Below, piece by piece: positions 39,119 to 47,917 of a stretch of 64,000 bases of DNA. Position numbers and translations under genes: made by a program. The notes beneath the pieces were generated by a model that was not told where the DNA came from, did no database searches, and worked only from the letters and a program-made list of their open reading frames with translations. Origin of the DNA: Sphingobacteriales bacterium (lineage in GTDB: Bacteria; Bacteroidota; Bacteroidia; Chitinophagales; Chitinophagaceae); contig JAHEBJ010000004.1 of NCBI GenBank assembly GCA_024642285.1, positions 1-64,000 on the forward strand, read 5' to 3'. The stretch's first letter is position 1. Each line of letters begins with the position of its first letter.

Positions 39119-40024
39119 TTACTTTACAGTATCCCTGTCCCAATTTCTCATCATATCAGCAATACTTTTATCCGCTGCTGTTTCCAGAAAAGCAGCCAGT
39201 TGTTCATCTGTAAGAATTTCCTTTTTGCTTTTTAATGCATCCCATAATTTCCTGCATACCTGTTTGCCAACTGCATCATAAATACCTGCGGCGGCTGAGT
39301 GCCAGCGGCTTTGATACCAGCCATAATTTTCAGGATAATCCCGCCCTATTTCATTATAATGTTCATGAACATCATTCAATGTTGTAAATTTTAATCCTTC
39401 AGCACCGCCTGCCACAACCATGCGGGGAAAAAGGGTAAGTGCCGGCAATAATTCAGGCTCCTTTTCGGCTATATACGTATGCAGTAAAATATTGCAAAAC
39501 AATTCTCCCAGCCATGTCCGCTGCATAGTCAGGCCGCCTTGAACATGGAATGCATGGCCCAGTTCATGAATTGCCAGCAGATCGAAAAAAGCCTGCATGC
39601 TTAACTGGCCATTGCTGGTTGTGTATGCTTTTTGAATGCGTCCACGAAGGTCCACCGGTAGTTGATCCAATGGCGGTAAAAACGCTTGCCAGAAAGGGTT
39701 ATCTTCAGCGGCAACAATCAGCTTTTTACCATTATCACCATAATGCGGCATCCCATATACCATATCCGACGTATAAATATTCCAATCAGCAACACTCAAA
39801 ACAAATAAGCTTATAGTTGGCTTAAAACCGAGCAGCTCTTTGTGATAAGCCATTGCATTTTCAATACGCAGCGCTATTGTTTCAGCTCTTTGTTGATGAT
39901 CTGCACTGTAATAAACAACAAAACTGTGGTTGTTTAATTGATTCAGAGAATCAGGCGACTGAGCACCTACCGGCTGCGAAAGTGTTAGCACAATTAACAG
40001 GGAAATAAAAAATGACTGTTGCAT
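39119..40024 (-). CDS. Secreted zinc-peptidase-like protein
   Basis: 301 residues with a signal peptide (SFFISLLIVLTLSQPVGAQ). A gluzincin zinc motif is visible: HELGHAFHVQGG (about residues 152-156 as HExxH), followed by a Glu in WLGELFCNILLHTYIAEKEPE about 20 residues on, a plausible third ligand. It may be a periplasmic metallopeptidase. I cannot identify a MEROPS family. It is same-strand with the AraC gene, separated by 64 bp. Confidence 0.75.
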   Translation of the reverse strand: MQQSFFISLLIVLTLSQPVGAQSPDSLNQLNNHSFVVYYSADHQQRAETIALRIENAMAYHKELLGFKPTISLFVLSVADWNIYTSDMVYGMPHYGDNGKKLIVAAEDNPFWQAFLPPLDQLPVDLRGRIQKAYTTSNGQLSMQAFFDLLAIHELGHAFHVQGGLTMQRTWLGELFCNILLHTYIAEKEPELLPALTLFPRMVVAGGAEGLKFTTLNDVHEHYNEIGRDYPENYGWYQSRWHSAAAGIYDAVGKQVCRKLWDALKSKKEILTDEQLAAFLETAADKSIADMMRNWDRDTVK

Positions 40025-40088
40025 AGTTGATTATTTTTTAAGCAAATCTCTGCAATGCCAAAGCAGATAAATAGTACAAATACGACAA

Positions 40089-40913
40089 TTATAAACGCAT
40101 AGCGGCCTGCATGCGTACTGGTGCGGTTTCAAGTTCTTTTTCAATAATACCTGGTGCAACACCTGCAAATTCTTTAAAGTCACGTATAAAATGTGCCTGG
40201 TCAAAGTAGCCGCATTCATAAGCAATGCTGGTCCAGCTTGCCTGCGGAAAATTTTCACGTAACCGGTATGCTTTGGAAAAACGAACCAGCCTGGCAAAAA
40301 CTTTGGGTGATAAGCCAATACGTTCCTTGCTTACCCTTTCAAACTGTCGAAGGCTGAGACAGGCCAGCGAAGCGATCTGCTCTATCGGAACGTTGCCGTT
40401 CAGGCGTAATAGCTCCAGCATGGCATTATCAAAAGGCACTGCTCTTTTCAAAAGTTTTAGTTTTACAAGCAGAAACTGTTCAATTACTTCTTTTATTTCA
40501 TCAAAACTACCGGCTTCCTGCAGTCTGTTGTTTACATCCTGCATTTCGTTTCCAAAAACATCAGCTGCATCATAACTGCCATCAATCATTTCGGCCATCG
40601 AAAACCCGAGTAAGCGATACATGCCACCCGGGTGAAAACCCACTCGTACGGCTTTATGGCTCCTGCCAATATCCAATGAAACAGTTGACGACTGCAACCC
40701 TACCACAACACTGCGTGGTTGCAGTATAAAGTCATTCCCTCCTTCTTTCTGCACTTTTATCCGGTCGTTAATATAAAAGAAAAGTGAATGTTGCGGCGTA
40801 GGCGGGTAGCAAACAACAGCAGGATCATCCGCATACATTTCGGCATGTACAACCATGATGCAGTTAACGAATTCCTGCAACAAAACATGCGGTAAATAAA
40901 ACTGTGTTTGCAA
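40089..40913 (-). CDS. AraC family transcriptional regulator
   Basis: 274 residues. The N-terminal half is a sensor-like domain of the type often labelled DUF6597 (PRSVVVGLQSSTVSLDIGRS). The C-terminal HTH_18 domain is at about 165-258 (IEQIASLACLSLRQFERVSK; RFSKAYRLRENFPQASWTSI; AYECGYFDQAHFIRDFKEFAG). A TTG at 40913 is the start, since a stop lies 12 nt upstream in frame and no earlier ATG exists. It probably controls nearby genes; the likely effector is unknown. Confidence 0.87.
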   Translation of the reverse strand: MQTQFYLPHVLLQEFVNCIMVVHAEMYADDPAVVCYPPTPQHSLFFYINDRIKVQKEGGNDFILQPRSVVVGLQSSTVSLDIGRSHKAVRVGFHPGGMYRLLGFSMAEMIDGSYDAADVFGNEMQDVNNRLQEAGSFDEIKEVIEQFLLVKLKLLKRAVPFDNAMLELLRLNGNVPIEQIASLACLSLRQFERVSKERIGLSPKVFARLVRFSKAYRLRENFPQASWTSIAYECGYFDQAHFIRDFKEFAGVAPGIIEKELETAPVRMQAAMRL

Positions 40914-40988
40914 AGAATGCTTTTAATGCTGATAAAATATACTTTAATCTTTCTTGATGCTCCGAGTTCCGCCTGCAACTGAAAAACA

Positions 40989-41465
40989 CTATTCCTTACG
41001 CTCCATAAACTTCCTCAAATTCTTACTTGCTCCATTTTGTATTTTTCTTTGAAAGAAACGGTTCCATCCCAGCAACCATCCCATAAAGCCTATTGCCTGC
41101 TTACTCCATTTGTGTAAACTAAATGCATCGCTGTGTTCAACTATGATCCCGTTTTCAAAACGCATATTGGCTTTAATTTTATTAACCACTCTCTTTCCGG
41201 TTTTTGAAAATGTGTAACTGGCAATCCATTCACATGTGCTGTATTCTTCGTCCAGGTGTGTTATATTGGAATAAGTAAGGGAAAAATCTTTCGCATTTTT
41301 GCAAAGCATTTCCCACATGGCCCTTACTTCATCGCCCCTCAGCAACCCAAAGACAGGATCAAAAAAAACAATCTCCTCACTATAACAACTGTTCATTGTT
41401 TTGTAGTCGAGATTCTGAAAAGCAGAATAAAATTTATTGATGAGTTCCTCATGATTAGCAGCCAT
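40989..41465 (-). CDS. NTF2-like (SnoaL-type) protein
   Basis: 158 residues with the cone-like NTF2 fold: LINKFYSAFQNLDYKTMNSCYS, FFDPVFGLLRGDEVRAMWEML, EEYSTCEWIASYTFSKTG, IVEHSDAFSLHKWSKQAIGF. The family includes ketosteroid-isomerase-like proteins of unknown substrate. No catalytic assignment is safe. It shares the 44-bp divergent gap with the S15 hydrolase, which holds a 12-bp palindrome. Confidence 0.85.
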   Translation of the reverse strand: MAANHEELINKFYSAFQNLDYKTMNSCYSEEIVFFDPVFGLLRGDEVRAMWEMLCKNAKDFSLTYSNITHLDEEYSTCEWIASYTFSKTGKRVVNKIKANMRFENGIIVEHSDAFSLHKWSKQAIGFMGWLLGWNRFFQRKIQNGASKNLRKFMERKE

Positions 41466-41480
41466 ATCCCATATAGTTTC

Positions 41481-41492
41481 GTTAAATTTAAC
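41481..41492. repeat. 12-bp palindrome in divergent gap
   Basis: GTTAAATTTAAC is a perfect palindrome midway between the NTF2-like and S15 hydrolase genes. TAAATTTA inside it is one base from the -7 consensus in both orientations. Possibly an operator or paired promoter. Confidence 0.4.
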
Positions 41493-41509
41493 ACTCTAAA
41501 AATTATGAA

Positions 41510-43447
41510 ATGAAAAAATATTTTCTGTTCTCCACTATTGTACTTATTTCCGTTACAACAGTTTTTGCCCAAGATGCAGATTCCCTCTGGGTTAGGGAAA
41601 ACTATTATAAACTGGAAAAGATGGTACCGATGAGAGATGGCATTAGTTTATTCACGGCGTTCTATATCCCAAAAGATACAGCTGGAAAACATCCGATACT
41701 GATGAATCGTACGCCATACAGCTGCAGACCTTATGGGGAAGATAATTTCAATCCGCGTTTATACAGTTCTTACTGGTTAAACTATTTAAAAGAAGGCTAT
41801 ATCATTGCCATACAGGATGTGAGGGGCAAATACATGAGTGAGGGTGTTTTTGAAGATGTTCGTCCTCACAATCCCAATAAAAAAAATAAGGAGATTGACG
41901 AAGCCAGCGACACCTACGATGCCATCGAATGGATGATCAACAATATACCCTTCAACAATAACCGTGTGGGTGCATTTGGAATTTCGTACCCTGGCTTTTA
42001 TGCAACCATGGCCGCACTGAGCGGCCACCCTTCGCTTAGAGCAGTTAGTCCGCAAGCGCCTGTTACAGATTGGTTCCAGGGCGATGACTTTCACCACAAC
42101 GGTGCTTTTATGCTAATGGATGGATTTAATTTTTACAGCGGCTTCGGAAAACCACGCCCCAAGCCAACTACAGAGTCATCGCCGGGATTTCGTCCGCCGG
42201 GCATGGACAATTATGATTTCTATTTAAGGACGGGAGCAATAAAAAACTTTACCAAAATTATGGGCGACAGCATCGCATTCTGGAAAGACATGATGAACCA
42301 CCCCAATTACGATGACTGGTGGAAATCAAGAAACCCACGCAACTTTGTAACCAATATAAAACCGGCAATGCTAGTTGTTGGTGGATTGTTTGATGCCGAA
42401 GATTGTTTTGGTGCATGGAATTTGTACAAAGCTATTGAAGAAAAAAATCCACTCACCGAAAACAGGCTGGTGATGGGCCCATGGATTCATGGAGGTTGGG
42501 GCGGCCGTGGCGACGGTTCTTATTTAGGAAATGTACGTTTTGGCGAAAAGACGGCAGAGTATTATCAAAGAAATATTGAAATACCATTTTTTAATTTTTA
42601 TTTGAAATTGAAGGGCACCGTTCGTGATATTGCGGAAGCAAATATTTTCTTCACCGGCGAAAACGAATGGAAGAATTTAAAAACATGGCCACCAGTAAAT
42701 ACAGAAAACAAAATCGCTCTTTTAACTGCTAACAACGGTTTATTAATTTCTGCTCCAATGATTGGTAGTGGGGGTTCAGTTGAGTGGAGAAATACAGGAA
42801 AGAATAATTCGGCCTATAGCGAATATGTTAGCGACCCTGCACACCCCGTTCCTTACACTGAGGATGTACACATGGGACGCACAAGAGAATATATGACCGA
42901 CGACCAACGCTTTGCCAGCCGCCGGCCTGACGTACTTACGTTCACTTCTCCGGTATTAACTAACGATATTACCCTTGCCGGTCCAATCATAGCCGATCTG
43001 ATGGCAAGCATTTCAACAACGGATGCAGATTTTGTTGTAAAACTGATAGATGTTTTTCCTGATAACTTTCGCTATGATGAATCAACTTTTCCTAATCCTC
43101 AGGCAAAGTCTGGAATAAACTATCCGATGGGCGGATACCAGATGTTGGTACGTGGTGAAATAATGAGAGGCCGTTTTAGAAACAGTTTTGAAAAACCAGA
43201 AGCATTTGTTCCGGGTAAAATAACGCAGGTAAAATATACACTGCCCGATGTTGCACATACTTTTAAAGCCGGTCATAAATTGATGATTCAGATACAAAGC
43301 AGCTGGTTTCCGTTGGCCGACAGAAACCCGCAGAAGTTTGTTGATATTTATAATTGCGATGACCGTGATTTTCAAAAAGCTACGATAAAAATTTATCATG
43401 ATGCTGCAAATGCCAGCAAGATTATTTTACCGGTTTTAAATAATTAA
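41510..43447 (+). CDS. CocE/NonD family hydrolase (S15-like)
   Basis: 645 residues with a signal peptide (YFLFSTIVLISVTTVFAQ). The Xaa-Pro dipeptidyl-peptidase/CocE fold: MRDGISLFTAFYIP, nucleophile motif FGISYPGFYATMAA (Ser about 158), Asp region VVGGLFDAEDCFGAW, His region VMGPWIHGGWGGRG, then the C-terminal jelly-roll (VLTNDITLAGPIIADLMAS). It acts outside the cytoplasm on an ester or amide; an acyl-peptide or glutaryl-type substrate cannot be told. It lies 8 bp before the GH20 gene, so the two are co-transcribed. Confidence 0.93.
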   Translation: MKKYFLFSTIVLISVTTVFAQDADSLWVRENYYKLEKMVPMRDGISLFTAFYIPKDTAGKHPILMNRTPYSCRPYGEDNFNPRLYSSYWLNYLKEGYIIAIQDVRGKYMSEGVFEDVRPHNPNKKNKEIDEASDTYDAIEWMINNIPFNNNRVGAFGISYPGFYATMAALSGHPSLRAVSPQAPVTDWFQGDDFHHNGAFMLMDGFNFYSGFGKPRPKPTTESSPGFRPPGMDNYDFYLRTGAIKNFTKIMGDSIAFWKDMMNHPNYDDWWKSRNPRNFVTNIKPAMLVVGGLFDAEDCFGAWNLYKAIEEKNPLTENRLVMGPWIHGGWGGRGDGSYLGNVRFGEKTAEYYQRNIEIPFFNFYLKLKGTVRDIAEANIFFTGENEWKNLKTWPPVNTENKIALLTANNGLLISAPMIGSGGSVEWRNTGKNNSAYSEYVSDPAHPVPYTEDVHMGRTREYMTDDQRFASRRPDVLTFTSPVLTNDITLAGPIIADLMASISTTDADFVVKLIDVFPDNFRYDESTFPNPQAKSGINYPMGGYQMLVRGEIMRGRFRNSFEKPEAFVPGKITQVKYTLPDVAHTFKAGHKLMIQIQSSWFPLADRNPQKFVDIYNCDDRDFQKATIKIYHDAANASKIILPVLNN

Positions 43448-43455
43448 GTTCAGCT

Positions 43456-45804
43456 ATGAAAAATATTATTGCCTTTTTATTTTTTCCGGGATTTTTTGTG
43501 GCAAATGCTCAAAATAATTTGAATATTGTGCCAATTCCAGCAGAAGTGAAAATGAACAATGGATCCTTTACGATCAACAAAGACACAAAAATAATTATGC
43601 CGGGCAGCACTGAAAAAACAGCTGTGCTGCTAAGCGATTTTATTGCCGGCAACTATGGCTTAAAACTGGAAACCTCCGTTGCACTTAATAAAAAAAATAA
43701 ACGCAATGCTATATACTTTGAACATGACGCCTTTAAATATGGTACAGGCAATGGTTATTATTCCTTGTTGATAAAAGAAAATGGAATTACTGTAGGCAGC
43801 GGAACTGATGAAGGATTTTTTAATGCAATCCAAACCTTATTTCAGCTATTGTCAACCTCAAAAATAGATCTCACCCTTTCTCAAATGGTTATTTCCGATT
43901 ATCCCCGTTTTGGGTATAGGGGTATGCACATGGACGTAGGCCGTCATTTTTTTCCGGTTTCCTTTATCAAAAAATATATCGATTATTTGGCAGCATATAA
44001 ATTCAATAAATTTCATTGGCATTTAACCGAGGACCAGGGCTGGCGGATTGAAATAAAAAAATATCCTGATCTTACAAATATTGGAGCATGGAGAAACGGA
44101 ACCATCATTGGTCGTTATCCAGGCAAGGGAAATGATAATATACGCTATGGAGGTTTTTATACCCAGGAAGAAATAATAGAGGCAGTACAATATGCAAAAG
44201 ACAGGTATATTGATGTGATACCCGAAATAGAAATGCCGGGTCATAGCAGTGCTGCCATTGCTGCTTATCCCTGGCTGAGTTGTTTTCCGGAAAAACCAAC
44301 AGAGATCCCCGAAAAAATGATGTCACAAAAAAGTAATGAAGAACAAAAGAAGGGTAGAATAAAATTAGTGCAGGAAACCTGGGGTGTGTTTGATGATGTT
44401 TTTTGTGCAGGCAAAGATTCGACTTTCAAATTCTTGGAGAATGTAATTGATGAAGTTAGCAATTTATTCCCGTCAAAATATTTTCATATAGGTGGAGATG
44501 AATCGCCCAAGACACATTGGAAGATCTGTCCTGCCTGTCAGCAACGGATGAGGGATAATAACCTGAAAGATGAACATGAATTGCAAAGCTGGTTTGTGCA
44601 GCGCATTGAAAAATATTTAAACAGCAAAGGCAAGACAATGATTGGCTGGGATGAGATTCTGGAAGGCGGCTTAGCTCCCAATGCTGTGGTGATGAGCTGG
44701 CGTGGAGAAAAGGGAGGTATTGATGCCGCTAAGCAAAACCACCAGGTGATCATGACACCAGGCAACCCTGTTTATTTTGACCATACACAAAGTAAAAATG
44801 AAGATAGTGTGACCATTGGTGGTTATAATCCCATTGAAAAAGTTTATGCGTACGAGCCCATTCCTAAGGAACTGAATGTTGAACAGGGTAAATACATCTT
44901 GGGCGCACAGGCCAATATGTGGACCGAATACTTGGGTTATCCCAGCAAGGTTGAATACATGATGTTTCCACGCGTCACTGCATTGAGTGAAGTATTATGG
45001 AGCCCGGCAGCAAAAAGAAACTGGGAAGATTTTCAAAGACGGTTACCTTCGGTTTATGAACAGTTAGATAAACAAAAAATAAATTACAGCAAGGCCTATT
45101 ATGACCTTAAAGCAACTGTTATGCCCACAGATGATTATAATGGCGTACTGTGGAAACTGGAAAGTAAGTTTCAAAATGCCAGTATCAATTATACACCAGG
45201 CATTTATGGATATGCTGCCGGGTATACTGAACCCATAAAGATCACTACAACTGAAAAATACTCGGCCAGTTTGTATGCTGGCGGGAAAGAAGTAAGTGTT
45301 GTTAAACAAAAGTTCTCCTTTAATAAAGCAACCGGAAAAAAGATCACTATGGTAACAGAGCCCTCCGACAAATATCCCGGTAATGGGGCTTTTACTTTGG
45401 TTGATGGTGTGCAGAATGAAGCAGGGCTGGCAAGATCATCCGAGTTCTTAGGCTTCATGGGAAATAATTTAGATGTCACTATTGACCTTGGAAAAGATAT
45501 GGACATTTCAACAGTAACCCTGCATGTGCTTAAACAAAACGGCAGCTGGATATATTTACCCAACCAGATAGAAGTGACCTATATTCCCTATTTGGACAAC
45601 GCAGTTGTAACTCGCCACCAACCTATTGAAACTATAACGGTTGATGTAAAGCAGGATGAAGACCTGGACAGGATAACTATAACTAAAGAAAAATTCTGCA
45701 GGTACATTCAGGTAAGGGCAAAAAACTATGGCAACATTCCATCGGGCAAACCCGGCGGCGGCAACCCGGCCTGGTTGTTTGTGGATGAGATTGAAGTGCA
45801 GTAA
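43456..45804 (+). CDS. GH20 beta-N-acetylhexosaminidase
   Basis: 782 residues with a signal peptide (IIAFLFFPGFFVANAQ). N-terminal GH20b domain (about 25-150), then the GH20 barrel: YRGMHMDVGRHFFPVSFI, FHWHLTEDQGWRIEIKKYP, the catalytic Asp-Glu pair in FHIGGDESPKTHWKICP (about 348-349), and NMWTEYLGYPSKVEYMMFPR. The C-terminal 250 residues add CHB_HEX_C and a discoidin-like domain (VTIDLGKDMDISTVTLHVLK). It releases terminal GlcNAc or GalNAc in the periplasm, e.g. from chitin-derived oligosaccharides. Downstream lies NagB, which uses the released sugar. Confidence 0.95.
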   Translation: MKNIIAFLFFPGFFVANAQNNLNIVPIPAEVKMNNGSFTINKDTKIIMPGSTEKTAVLLSDFIAGNYGLKLETSVALNKKNKRNAIYFEHDAFKYGTGNGYYSLLIKENGITVGSGTDEGFFNAIQTLFQLLSTSKIDLTLSQMVISDYPRFGYRGMHMDVGRHFFPVSFIKKYIDYLAAYKFNKFHWHLTEDQGWRIEIKKYPDLTNIGAWRNGTIIGRYPGKGNDNIRYGGFYTQEEIIEAVQYAKDRYIDVIPEIEMPGHSSAAIAAYPWLSCFPEKPTEIPEKMMSQKSNEEQKKGRIKLVQETWGVFDDVFCAGKDSTFKFLENVIDEVSNLFPSKYFHIGGDESPKTHWKICPACQQRMRDNNLKDEHELQSWFVQRIEKYLNSKGKTMIGWDEILEGGLAPNAVVMSWRGEKGGIDAAKQNHQVIMTPGNPVYFDHTQSKNEDSVTIGGYNPIEKVYAYEPIPKELNVEQGKYILGAQANMWTEYLGYPSKVEYMMFPRVTALSEVLWSPAAKRNWEDFQRRLPSVYEQLDKQKINYSKAYYDLKATVMPTDDYNGVLWKLESKFQNASINYTPGIYGYAAGYTEPIKITTTEKYSASLYAGGKEVSVVKQKFSFNKATGKKITMVTEPSDKYPGNGAFTLVDGVQNEAGLARSSEFLGFMGNNLDVTIDLGKDMDISTVTLHVLKQNGSWIYLPNQIEVTYIPYLDNAVVTRHQPIETITVDVKQDEDLDRITITKEKFCRYIQVRAKNYGNIPSGKPGGGNPAWLFVDEIEVQ

Positions 45805-45834
45805 CTTTTTTTACGCAAAGCGGTAAAGGCTGCG

Positions 45835-45865
45835 CAAAAGGCGCAAATTAAATTTGCACCTTTTG
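45835..45865. repeat. 31-nt near-perfect palindrome before nagB
   Basis: Two 15-nt arms (45835-45849 and 45851-45865) around a single base, with one mismatch (C at 45842 opposite A at 45858). It lies 30 bp after the GH20 stop and 60 bp before nagB. A following TACTTTTCC tract makes a terminator possible; an operator for amino-sugar control is the alternative. Confidence 0.6.
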
Positions 45866-45925
45866 TACTTTTCCTTGAAGCTTTGAGTGAAATAATTCGT
45901 TATTTTTATCCAACGCAACAAAATT

Positions 45926-47857
45926 ATGACCAAGATCGATCTCACCGATTCTTTAGAAAAAATTCCGGTAAAGATATTCGCCGATTCAAAAGCCGGCTCT
46001 GCGTTCGTTGCGAAACAAATTGCTGAACTAATAAAAGAAAAAGAAGCTGCAGGAGACAAAACAGTCATTGGCCTAGCCACAGGCTCTTCACCAAAAACAT
46101 TATATACCGAGCTGGTACGCATGCATAAAGAGGAAGGACTGAGTTTTAAGAATGTTATCACTTTCAATCTCGATCAGTATTATCCCATGGATAAGGATGC
46201 GCTGCAGAGTTATCATTATTTCATGCGCAAAAATTTATTTGAGCAAACCGATATCAACCCAAATAATTACCATCTGCCCGATGGTATGATGCCTAAGGAT
46301 AAAGTAAAAGAGCATTGCCAGCAGTATGAAAAACTAATTGAAGATGCAGGCGGGCTCGACCTTCAGATACTGGGCATTGGTGTTAACGGTCATATTGGTT
46401 TTAATGAACCCGGCAGCGGTATCTATACAAAAACACGCCTCACAACATTAGACAACAGCACCCGGATTGCCAACGCCTACGAATTTGGCAACATGAGTGA
46501 AGTGCCACGCATGGCTATCACCATGGGCATCAGCACCATTTTAAAAAGTAAGAAAATAATTTTAATGGCCTGGGGACAAACAAAATCCCCGGTTGTAAAA
46601 AAAGCAGTGGAGGAAGATGATACGGAAGACATACCGGCGTCTCTGCTGCAAAATCATGATGACTGCACATTTGTGATTGACGAAGTTTGTGCGACTGAGC
46701 TTACCCGTTTTAAGAGTCCCTGGCTTACCGGCGAATGTGAATGGACCGATAAGATTATGAAACGGGCAGTAGTGAATCTTGCTTTAAAATTGAGCAAACC
46801 TGTTTTAAGTTTAACTAATATTGATTATAACGATAATGGCCTCAGCGACCTGCTGGTAGAAAAAGGCGATGCTTATGAAATTAACCTGCAGGTTTTTTAT
46901 TTATTGAGAGACAGTATCACGGGCTGGCCGGGAGGTAAACCTACACAACGGACCAATCATCCTGAACGTACCGAACCCTTTCCCAAAAAAGCAGTCATCT
47001 TCTCACCTCACCCCGATGATGATATCATCAGCATGGGCGGCACTTTTATGCGGCTGCACGATCAGGGACATGAGGTTCATGTGGCGTATCAAACCAGCGG
47101 GAATATTGCAGTAACAGATGAATTTGTTACCCGTTTTATAGATTTTACCGTAGGCTTTGAAAGTATGTTTGATATAGATGAAACCAAAAGCAAAAAAATT
47201 CTTGACGAAGCCATTTCTTTTTTGAAAATAAAAAAATCAACGGAAAAAGATAGCGATACTATTCGTGCCATTAAAGGATTGATAAGAAGATGTGAAGCCA
47301 AAGCCACCTGTAAATATGTTGGCCTTGGGGAAAATCAATATCATTTCATGAATCTTCCATTTTACGAAACGGGCACGATAGAAAAAAATCCAATGAGTGA
47401 CGCAGACGTGCACCAAACTGTTGATTTGCTGAATCAGTTACAACCACAACAGATTTTTTGCGCCGGCGATTTTGCCGATCCCCATGGCACACATAAAGTT
47501 TGTTTTGATGTGGTTTTGGAAGCATTGAATAAGTTGAAAGTTGAAAGAGTAAAGTTGAAAGTTGAAAAGCACTGGATTGATGATTGCTGGCTCTGGCTTT
47601 ACAAAGGCGCCTGGCAAGAATGGGACATCACTGAAATAGAAATGGCCGTTCCTATGAGTCCAGACCAGGTAGTAAAAAAACGCCACGGCATATTTATCCA
47701 TCAATCACAAAAAGACAGCGTTCCCTTCCAGGGAAGCGATGATCGTGAATTCTGGCAGCGGGCCGAAGAACGCAATGCCAATACAGCACAACTCTATGCC
47801 CGCCTTGGTTTAACACAATATGCTGCCATGGAAGCCTTTGTAAGATGGGATTTTTAG
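45926..47857 (+). CDS. nagB: Glucosamine-6-phosphate deaminase fused to PIG-L deacetylase domain
   Basis: 643 residues. Residues about 1-280 are NagB (GLATGSSPKTLYTELVRMHK; FNLDQYYPMD; LGIGVNGHIGFNEPGSG), which converts GlcN6P to Fru6P and ammonia. Residues about 350-600 are a PIG-L/LmbE-type domain with metal motif SPHPDDDIISMGGTF and the later ADPHGTHKVCFDV. This fusion is known in Bacteroidota; the deacetylase domain might supply the missing GlcNAc6P deacetylase step, since no nagA is seen here. Residues 536-549 contain a duplicated KLKVE segment from two 16-bp direct repeats (47531-47546, 47552-47567). Confidence 0.93.
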   Translation: MTKIDLTDSLEKIPVKIFADSKAGSAFVAKQIAELIKEKEAAGDKTVIGLATGSSPKTLYTELVRMHKEEGLSFKNVITFNLDQYYPMDKDALQSYHYFMRKNLFEQTDINPNNYHLPDGMMPKDKVKEHCQQYEKLIEDAGGLDLQILGIGVNGHIGFNEPGSGIYTKTRLTTLDNSTRIANAYEFGNMSEVPRMAITMGISTILKSKKIILMAWGQTKSPVVKKAVEEDDTEDIPASLLQNHDDCTFVIDEVCATELTRFKSPWLTGECEWTDKIMKRAVVNLALKLSKPVLSLTNIDYNDNGLSDLLVEKGDAYEINLQVFYLLRDSITGWPGGKPTQRTNHPERTEPFPKKAVIFSPHPDDDIISMGGTFMRLHDQGHEVHVAYQTSGNIAVTDEFVTRFIDFTVGFESMFDIDETKSKKILDEAISFLKIKKSTEKDSDTIRAIKGLIRRCEAKATCKYVGLGENQYHFMNLPFYETGTIEKNPMSDADVHQTVDLLNQLQPQQIFCAGDFADPHGTHKVCFDVVLEALNKLKVERVKLKVEKHWIDDCWLWLYKGAWQEWDITEIEMAVPMSPDQVVKKRHGIFIHQSQKDSVPFQGSDDREFWQRAEERNANTAQLYARLGLTQYAAMEAFVRWDF

Positions 47858-47917
47858 CTTACTCATTTCTGGATGCTTTTTGTTAACTTTATCTCTTTCA
47901 AAATTTCGAAAAGAGTA

